A stretch of 64,000 nucleotides of DNA from positions 37,443 to 101,442 of the forward strand of contig QCHV01000003.1 in NCBI GenBank assembly GCA_003217035.1, given 5' to 3'. Shown here one piece after another: positions 59,415 through 64,000 of the stretch (its first letter is position 1; each line of letters starts with the position of its first letter). This DNA is from Prochlorococcus sp. AG-402-G22. GTDB lineage: Bacteria > Cyanobacteriota > Cyanobacteriia > PCC-6307 > Cyanobiaceae. Below the pieces are notes generated by a model. The model saw nothing but the letters and a program-made list of their open reading frames with translations, was not told the origin of the DNA and did no database searches. The translations under genes were made by a program, and so were the position numbers.

Positions 59415-59620
59415 CTAATACGATCTGGATGCTCTTTTTCAATTTTCTTCAGAAGGAAAATAATTCCCACAATACTTAATGGACCAATTATGGTAACTAC
59501 GATTAAAAAGGCCTTTATGTGAGGATCTAGCCCTGCTGTATAACTCTTATTGAATTGAATTCCTAGCAAAGGCTGATTTAAAAATATTTCTGTGAAGGGC
59601 CTAAGAGGATACATTTCCAT
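59405..59620 (-). CDS. small membrane protein
   Basis: A 71-aa protein with one hydrophobic segment (AFLIVVTIIGPLSIVGIIFL at about residues 37-56) and a short charged tail (KKIEKEHPDRIRWH). The N-terminus is soluble (MEMYPLRPFTEIFLNQPL). It overlaps the next gene by 10 nt. Not recognised. Confidence 0.55.
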   Translation of the reverse strand: MEMYPLRPFTEIFLNQPLLGIQFNKSYTAGLDPHIKAFLIVVTIIGPLSIVGIIFLLKKIEKEHPDRIRWH

Positions 59621-59745
59621 TCAGACTAAAATCAAGGGTTTAAATAAACATTAAAAGCTTTAAAAGCGAAAATTAAAAACAGATTTTTAAGATCGCTATT
59701 CTAATTTTTCAACACGGTTACTTGTGAAATTGCAAAAAGGAAAGT

Positions 59746-59985
59746 CTAATATCCCAACCAAGCAAGAAGTTCCTTTGCGTTTCTTGCCTTGAGTTTGGTT
59801 GGGTCACTATCATATGGATCTTCGAGTACTTCCTCGAAATCATGACCATGATCAGCTAATAATCGTTCAGCTTCTTCCAAAGTTAGTGAACCATGCTCAT
59901 CACATGTTGCCAGAAGTGATTCTTGGTAAGGGGTATAACTCAAGGTATTAGACACCTCTCTTAGAAAATCAGCTTGATGAAGCAT
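59746..59985 (-). CDS. small conserved acidic protein, paralogue of the next gene
   Basis: A 79-aa acidic soluble protein. TLEEAERLLADHGHDFEEVL and the ending AKELLAWLGY parallel the downstream-numbered gene at 60071-60268 (SKNDANRLFNEHGSAYEEFA...AKSILDWLGY), so the two are diverged duplicates. The helix pairs around Leu-Glu-Glu could form an EF-hand-like or HTH-like fold, but no known family is recognised. Confidence 0.6.
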   Translation of the reverse strand: MLHQADFLREVSNTLSYTPYQESLLATCDEHGSLTLEEAERLLADHGHDFEEVLEDPYDSDPTKLKARNAKELLAWLGY

Positions 59986-60070
59986 TGGTTATTTAGCGAT
60001 ATTTGTAGAAGATATATCCAGAATTAAGTTCTGAAGAGAATTTTTATATTTTATTCCTAGTTTTCTGTAA

Positions 60071-60268
60071 CTAATAGCCAAGCCAGTCGAGTATTGATTT
60101 CGCATCTAAAATCTCTCCACAATCTTCGGCGAATTCCTCATAGGCTGATCCATGTTCATTGAAAAGTCGATTGGCATCGTTTTTCGAAAGACAGCCATTG
60201 ATTACATTGCATGCCATTACATCAGCTATATAGATTGTCTCGCAAGCCAAGGCAGATGGAGTAGTCAT
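60071..60268 (-). CDS. small conserved acidic protein, paralogue of the preceding gene
   Basis: A 65-aa acidic protein with five Cys (ACETIYIADVMACNVINGCL, EDCGEIL). It shares the NDANRLFNEHGSAYEEFAED pattern and the LDWLGY terminus with the gene at 59746-59985. Function unknown. Confidence 0.6.
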   Translation of the reverse strand: MTTPSALACETIYIADVMACNVINGCLSKNDANRLFNEHGSAYEEFAEDCGEILDAKSILDWLGY

Positions 60269-60421
60269 AATTGAGTTCCATTACTTCCGCCTTTTGAAGA
60301 TAAGGGATAAATTCATTTTTGCAAGTATTCTCTTGCAATTTGTTTTAGACAAGGTATGGGCGACTCAGTCTTAGTCGATGCCTATTGGTTCTATAAAGGC
60401 TTTTTAAAGTTTTTCTTTCAT

Positions 60422-61483
60422 TTATAGAGGTTTTTGAGCAGACCAAACTTTTGTCATAAAATGGGAACGGGCTTTAACATTTGTAAAACCTGCATTTTCA
60501 AGTTTTTCGTTGATATTGTCTTTCACATAATCCAAATAATACGGCTCATGGAAGAATTTCCTAAAGTTTTCCATTACAGGTATGAACTCTGGTGAATCAC
60601 TTGCTTGAATTGAATCTGCGAGTACCAATATTCCACCAGGTTCTAATATTCTATAGCATTCATTTATAACATTAATTCGTGCTTTCTTTGGTAATTCATG
60701 GAAAAGGAAAACACAACTAATACCTTGTATAGAATTAATCTCAAAAGGCATTTTCTCAGCATTTCCTTTTATCAATTGAACCATTTCACCTTCTCTATTA
60801 TTTAAATATTTACTAGCTCTTTTTAGATATGCTCCTGAAAGATCTATTCCTAAGAGCTCAACACTTTCAAATGCACTCCTTAATTGTTGAAGTGTCCTAC
60901 CTGTTCCAGTGGCGACATCAAGGATTTTCATTTCACTATATTTTTTGTGCTTTAGATTCTTTAAACCCTCTTTTAATGGTGAAATTATTCTCCTTCTCAT
61001 TGAGTCTGCTGTCCCATTAAAAAGAATCTCTACCTGTATGTCATAAAGCTCTGCTGAATAATCACTTAAATAACCATCAGTTTGATGGTGAAAGTTTTGT
61101 AAGTAATAGTCTGGATAAGAATCTTCCTTTACATCCTTCGGGAGATCTCTAATTTGCCTTTTTCTTCTCCTAGTCCATGTAGAGGGCATGTCTAGCCAAA
61201 CCAATGGATATCTTGCTAGCCACTCAAGCCAAGGAGCGTCAAATAATTGAGATTTTGGATACAAGCCTTTTTCGGCTTCATCCCAATCAACTTTCTCTAA
61301 TGCTGACATTGACTTTCGAAGTTCAATTAGAATTTCCCTGTCAACTTTTGATATTTGTGGAATTGCTTCAGGTGCAAAGAACTCCATAAGTTTTGTGCTC
61401 AGACCTTTATGGGCTAGACCTGCAAGACTTTTACCCTGCTGAAGGGTTTGATAAGCCAATTTTGTAAGGTTTTGTTCTGCCAT
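60422..61483 (-). CDS. SAM-dependent methyltransferase (UbiE-like, cyanobacterial/plastid type)
   Basis: A 353-aa protein. The N-terminal 150 residues are a family-specific helical region (SLAGLAHKGLSTKLMEFFAP, WLDMPSTWTRRRKRQIRDLP, YYLQNFHHQTDGYLSDYSAE). The C-terminal domain is a class I methyltransferase with ILDVATGTGRTLQQLRSA (SAM site), LLGIDLSGAYLKRASKYL and GNAEKMPFEI. Its closest recognisable relatives are chloroplast and cyanobacterial methyltransferases. Substrate unknown. Confidence 0.82.
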   Translation of the reverse strand: MAEQNLTKLAYQTLQQGKSLAGLAHKGLSTKLMEFFAPEAIPQISKVDREILIELRKSMSALEKVDWDEAEKGLYPKSQLFDAPWLEWLARYPLVWLDMPSTWTRRRKRQIRDLPKDVKEDSYPDYYLQNFHHQTDGYLSDYSAELYDIQVEILFNGTADSMRRRIISPLKEGLKNLKHKKYSEMKILDVATGTGRTLQQLRSAFESVELLGIDLSGAYLKRASKYLNNREGEMVQLIKGNAEKMPFEINSIQGISCVFLFHELPKKARINVINECYRILEPGGILVLADSIQASDSPEFIPVMENFRKFFHEPYYLDYVKDNINEKLENAGFTNVKARSHFMTKVWSAQKPL

Positions 61484-61576
61484 GAAATCGGGATTATTCT
61501 CTCTAGAGATTTACCTGTCTATAGGGAGTTGAATTGGTTCTTTAGCAGAAACTGCTAATTGTTGTAAATCACTATC

Positions 61577-61930
61577 TTAAGACCTACAGAATTGGCGGCT
61601 AACAATTTGTAAGACCTTACTTATTTCTTTCCAATCATAATTCGGCTCAATTTCCTTGAATCCAAAGCCGTATTTCTTAATTAACTGTTCTGCTTCTTGT
61701 GATTTTTTGCAAGCTTTAACCCAGTCTTTGGATTCAATATAACCTTCTATTTTTTCTAGAGATAAGTTGAACTTTTTTAGATTATTTTGGGAAAGTGATA
61801 ACTTTTCTGTTTGGTTTCGGTGGTATAGAACATTAAATCCGATAGCAATTAATCCTATAAGTAGTAGAACTTTTACTCCTAAGAAGTTTTGTACTAAGTT
61901 AATCCTCTTAAAATTAGAATTTTTGATCAT
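61577..61930 (-). CDS. small membrane-anchored hypothetical protein
   Basis: A 117-aa protein with a basic N-terminus, one hydrophobic segment (about residues 17-35: GVKVLLLIGLIAIGFNVLY) and a helical, charged remainder with two Cys. It lies downstream of glnA, past the hairpin at 61934-61980, on the same strand. Not recognised. Confidence 0.55.
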   Translation of the reverse strand: MIKNSNFKRINLVQNFLGVKVLLLIGLIAIGFNVLYHRNQTEKLSLSQNNLKKFNLSLEKIEGYIESKDWVKACKKSQEAEQLIKKYGFGFKEIEPNYDWKEISKVLQIVSRQFCRS

Positions 61931-61933
61931 CAG

Positions 61934-61980
61934 ACTTTATATAGGCCTAGGAAATAATCTGAAGATAGGCCTATATAAGT
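61934..61980 (-). terminator. hairpin downstream of glnA
   Basis: ACTTTATATAGGCCTA (61934-61949) pairs with TAGGCCTATATAAGT (61966-61980), around a 16-nt loop. It sits about 20 nt past the glnA stop. The minus-strand T tract is weak, so it may be a processing or attenuating hairpin as well as a terminator. Confidence 0.55.
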
Positions 61981-61998
61981 TCTTTTGATTGAAATTAA

Positions 61999-63420
61999 TC
62001 AGGCATCGTAATACATGAAAAACTCATGTGGGTGAGGTCTTTGCCTTAATTGCTGAACTTCCTCATATTTTATTTCTATAAAGTTGTCAATAAAATCCTC
62101 GTCAAAAACACCACCAGCGGTTAAGTAATCAGTGTCTGCTTTGAGTGCATCTAAAGCGTCGTTTAATGATGAAGGCACAGTGGATATTTTTGCTAGTTGA
62201 TCTGAAGGTAGTTCAAATAGATCAACATCAACTCCATCACCAGGATCAATTTGATTTTTGATTCCATCTATTCCAGCCATCATCATTGCACTAAATGCCA
62301 GGTATGGATTTGCCATTGCATCTCCTGATCTGAACTCAAGCCTTTTTGCTTTAGGGCTAGGTCCTGTTAAAGGTATTCTTACGGCTGCAGATCTATTTCC
62401 TTGAGAGTAAACCAGATTGACTGGAGCTTCAAAACCAGGAACTAGCCTCTTATAGCTATTAGTTGTTGGGTTAGTGAATGCAAGGAATGAAGGCGCATGC
62501 TTTAAGATTCCACCTATGTACCATTTAGCTGTCTGAGATAGGTTTGCGTAAGTACCTTCACCAAAGAACAGTGGCTGTCCACTTTTCCATAGGCTTTGAT
62601 GTACGTGCATGCCTGTACCATTGTCATTCCAAACAGGTTTAGGCATAAACGTTGCTGTCTTTCCATATTTTTTGGCTACATTCCTTACTACATATTTGTA
62701 GGTCATTACATTGTCTGCAGCGTCAATTAGGGAGGCGAATTTCATTCCTAATTCATGTTGACCAGGACCAGCAACTTCGTGGTGGTGTTTTTCTATGGGG
62801 ATTCCCAACTCTGCCATCAACAGAAGCATTTCTGACCTGATATCTTGAGCAGTATCATTAGGCGCTACTGGGAAATAGCCTTCTTTGTATTGAATCTTGT
62901 AGGCGAGATTGCCGCCTTCCTCAACTCTTGCTGTATTCCAAGGAGCTTCTATGGTGTCGACACTATAAAAAGAATTCCCTTCACTGGAGTTATATCTGAC
63001 GTCGTCAAATATAAAGAATTCAGGCTCAGGACCAAAAAACGCAGAATCTGCCAATCCAGTAGAAGATAAATATCCCAAAGCTTTTTGGGCTAATGATCTT
63101 GGGCATCTTGCATAAGGTTCACCACTCCTAGGCTCTTGAATAGAGCAAATCAAACTTAATGTTTTATGGCGGTAGAAAGGATCTATCCAGGCAGTGGTCG
63201 CATCTGGAACCATTGACATGTCAGATTCATTTATTGCTTTCCATCCTCTAATTGAAGAGCCATCAAAAGCGAGGCCACTTTTGAAGGAATCTTCGTCGAC
63301 CATGTCGGCTGTGACAGTTAAATGCTGCCATTTGCCGTGTATATCAGTGAATTTGAGATCAATGAGCTCAATGCCTTCGTCTTTGATTTGACTTAGAACT
63401 TCTCTAGGGGTTTTGCTCAT
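61999..63420 (-). CDS. glnA: glutamine synthetase type I
   Basis: Assimilates ammonium into glutamine. It is 473 aa, with the GSI beta-grasp, [31 protein letters not shown], the ATP/Mg motif [27 protein letters not shown], and NRSAAVRIP. The site equivalent to the adenylylated Tyr of enteric GS reads DLFELP (Phe), so it is not adenylylated. It is expressed from an NtcA-type promoter. Confidence 0.97.
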   Translation of the reverse strand: MSKTPREVLSQIKDEGIELIDLKFTDIHGKWQHLTVTADMVDEDSFKSGLAFDGSSIRGWKAINESDMSMVPDATTAWIDPFYRHKTLSLICSIQEPRSGEPYARCPRSLAQKALGYLSSTGLADSAFFGPEPEFFIFDDVRYNSSEGNSFYSVDTIEAPWNTARVEEGGNLAYKIQYKEGYFPVAPNDTAQDIRSEMLLLMAELGIPIEKHHHEVAGPGQHELGMKFASLIDAADNVMTYKYVVRNVAKKYGKTATFMPKPVWNDNGTGMHVHQSLWKSGQPLFFGEGTYANLSQTAKWYIGGILKHAPSFLAFTNPTTNSYKRLVPGFEAPVNLVYSQGNRSAAVRIPLTGPSPKAKRLEFRSGDAMANPYLAFSAMMMAGIDGIKNQIDPGDGVDVDLFELPSDQLAKISTVPSSLNDALDALKADTDYLTAGGVFDEDFIDNFIEIKYEEVQQLRQRPHPHEFFMYYDA

Positions 63421-63448
63421 GGATTTTTTTATAAGCTTATCTATAAGA

Positions 63449-63490
63449 AAATTAATTAGCGTTTGGATCTAGTTTTGTATTAATTAGTAC
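63449..63490 (-). promoter_or_regulatory. NtcA-activated promoter of glnA
   Basis: GTATTAATTAGTAC (63477-63490) is a perfect GTA-N8-TAC NtcA site. On the minus strand it is followed, after 22 nt, by TAATTT (63454-63449), a TAN3T -10 box. This is the class II NtcA promoter layout. The -10 box lies about 29 nt upstream of the glnA ATG, so the leader is very short. Confidence 0.85.
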
Positions 63491-63653
63491 CTTTTTGAAC
63501 ACTTTTCCCATACATTTCTCTCTCTTGTGCCAGTTGTTGGCTTTAAAAAGCTTGTCTGCAAAGAAAGTTATCGCCCATTGCAATACCCAAAGAAATTTTA
63601 CGACCTTACCATTAGGTGTTTAGGCTCAGATATTAGATAAGATATTTTAGGTC

Positions 63654-64000
63654 TTGACGACTTCGAAAACCTTGCCCAAAGTCGATAAATCGCGAGAAAC
63701 AGCCTTGGCGCAAATTTCAGTGCCAGAGAGGCTTTTGCTTGGTCCTGGCCCTTCTAACTCTAATCCAGAAGTTCTTCAAGCGATAGCTCTGCAGCCAGTT
63801 GGGCACCTTGACCCATTCTATATAGAACTGATGGCTGAGGTTCAGGATTTACTTAGATACTCCTGGCAAACCAACAATCGCCTTACTCTTCCCATGAGTG
63901 GTACTGGAAGTGCAGCAATGGAAGCGACAATCGCTAATGTCGTAGAGCCTGGAGATAATGTCCTTGTTGGAATAAAAGGATATTTTGGCAATCGATTGGC
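63654..64000 (+). CDS. class V aminotransferase (alanine-glyoxylate/serine-pyruvate type), partial
   Basis: The first 115 codons of a PLP enzyme are present, cut by the right edge. The start is TTG at 63654, right after an in-frame TAG at 63648. It reads ISVPERLLLGPGPSNSNPEV, then PVGHLDPFYIELMAEVQDLL, and LPMSGTGSAAMEATIANVVEP, the typical N-terminus of alanine-glyoxylate/serine-glyoxylate aminotransferases, likely photorespiratory. It is divergent from glnA, with 233 nt between the starts; the NtcA site lies in that gap and could serve either gene. Confidence 0.9.
   Translation, partial: MTTSKTLPKVDKSRETALAQISVPERLLLGPGPSNSNPEVLQAIALQPVGHLDPFYIELMAEVQDLLRYSWQTNNRLTLPMSGTGSAAMEATIANVVEPGDNVLVGIKGYFGNRL

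Noticed and set aside
63421..63653. Glutamine-sensing riboswitch in the glnA leader
   Set aside because: The promoter assignment leaves a leader of roughly 20 nt, too short for any aptamer.

Overview
The window looks like a piece of chromosome from a marine picocyanobacterium, most likely a low-light-adapted Prochlorococcus. The reasons are: a Pcb-type chlorophyll a/b-binding antenna gene, AT-rich sequence with A/T-ending codons, very short intergenic gaps, many TTG and GTG starts, a lycopene cyclase, a protochlorophyllide-reductase-like SDR, a B12-dependent (class II) ribonucleotide reductase, a 6S RNA gene directly after purK, and a glnA promoter with a textbook NtcA site. The strain assignment is inference; no 16S or ITS is present. 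I see no insertion sequence, prophage, integrase or CRISPR array.

Layout. 1-5 kb: edge of an unknown gene, the pcb antenna gene with its terminator, a GltS-type symporter, and small hypothetical and membrane proteins including a GIY-YIG-like/transmembrane fusion. 5-10 kb: SDR, lycopene cyclase, POR-like SDR, MscS channel, isochorismatase-like hydrolase. 10-16 kb: Fur regulator, ArsS-like radical SAM protein, then a probable osmolyte group (glucosylglycerol-phosphate phosphatase, a GpsA-like dehydrogenase, an APH/NahK-like kinase). 16-19 kb: sulfur assimilation into homocysteine (metY-metA) followed by an AlkB-like dioxygenase. 20-27 kb: SulP transporter, FAD oxidase, CbiX-like chelatase, DUF2811 protein, GMC oxidoreductase. 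27-32 kb: pentapeptide protein, an RHH-like/GIY-YIG-like bicistron with a candidate operator, NmrA-like protein, glycosyltransferase, tRNA-Ser(UGA). 32-42 kb: nrdJ, methyltransferase, prfC, CPP1-like protein, Hsp33 (hslO), an ABC ATPase, DUF3531, rsmE, DUF92/VTE6-like kinase. 42-46 kb: SGNH hydrolase and phnDCE-type phosphonate/phosphite ABC transporter. 46-58 kb: aminotransferase, glyoxalase-like protein, family 4 UDG, ispG, ctp protease, nadA, metallophosphoesterase, Psb32-like TPM protein, MidA-like methyltransferase, aroB, purK and 6S RNA. 58-60 kb is the least dense part: a decayed Lys/Ala-rich gene followed by small lineage-specific minus-strand genes. 60-64 kb: methyltransferase, a small membrane protein, glnA, and the start of a class V aminotransferase.

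How genes work together. metY and metA are a co-directional pair for homocysteine synthesis; a Glu in MetA suggests acetyl-CoA use, which fits an O-acetylhomoserine sulfhydrylase. phnD-phnC-phnE overlap or nearly touch and form one operon, with the aminotransferase gene just upstream. hslO overlaps the ABC ATPase gene by 4 nt, and ispG overlaps the protease gene by 4 nt. glnA is preceded by GTA-N8-TAC, 22 nt and TAN3T, the layout of an NtcA-activated promoter.

Most unusual observations. (1) Two conserved enzymes, ArsS-like and NadA, have essential N-terminal sequence lying upstream of every in-frame ATG/GTG/TTG, so non-canonical initiation (ATT/ATA/CTG) or decay must be considered. (2) Two short coding-like frames were found in gaps, one possibly starting at CTG. 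(3) An RHH-like protein overlaps a catalytically degenerate GIY-YIG-like protein by 4 nt, and a perfect 9-bp inverted repeat lies just upstream. (4) A Lys/Ala-rich gene beside the 6S RNA has decayed by frameshifts. (5) The family 4 UDG lacks at least two expected Fe-S cysteines.
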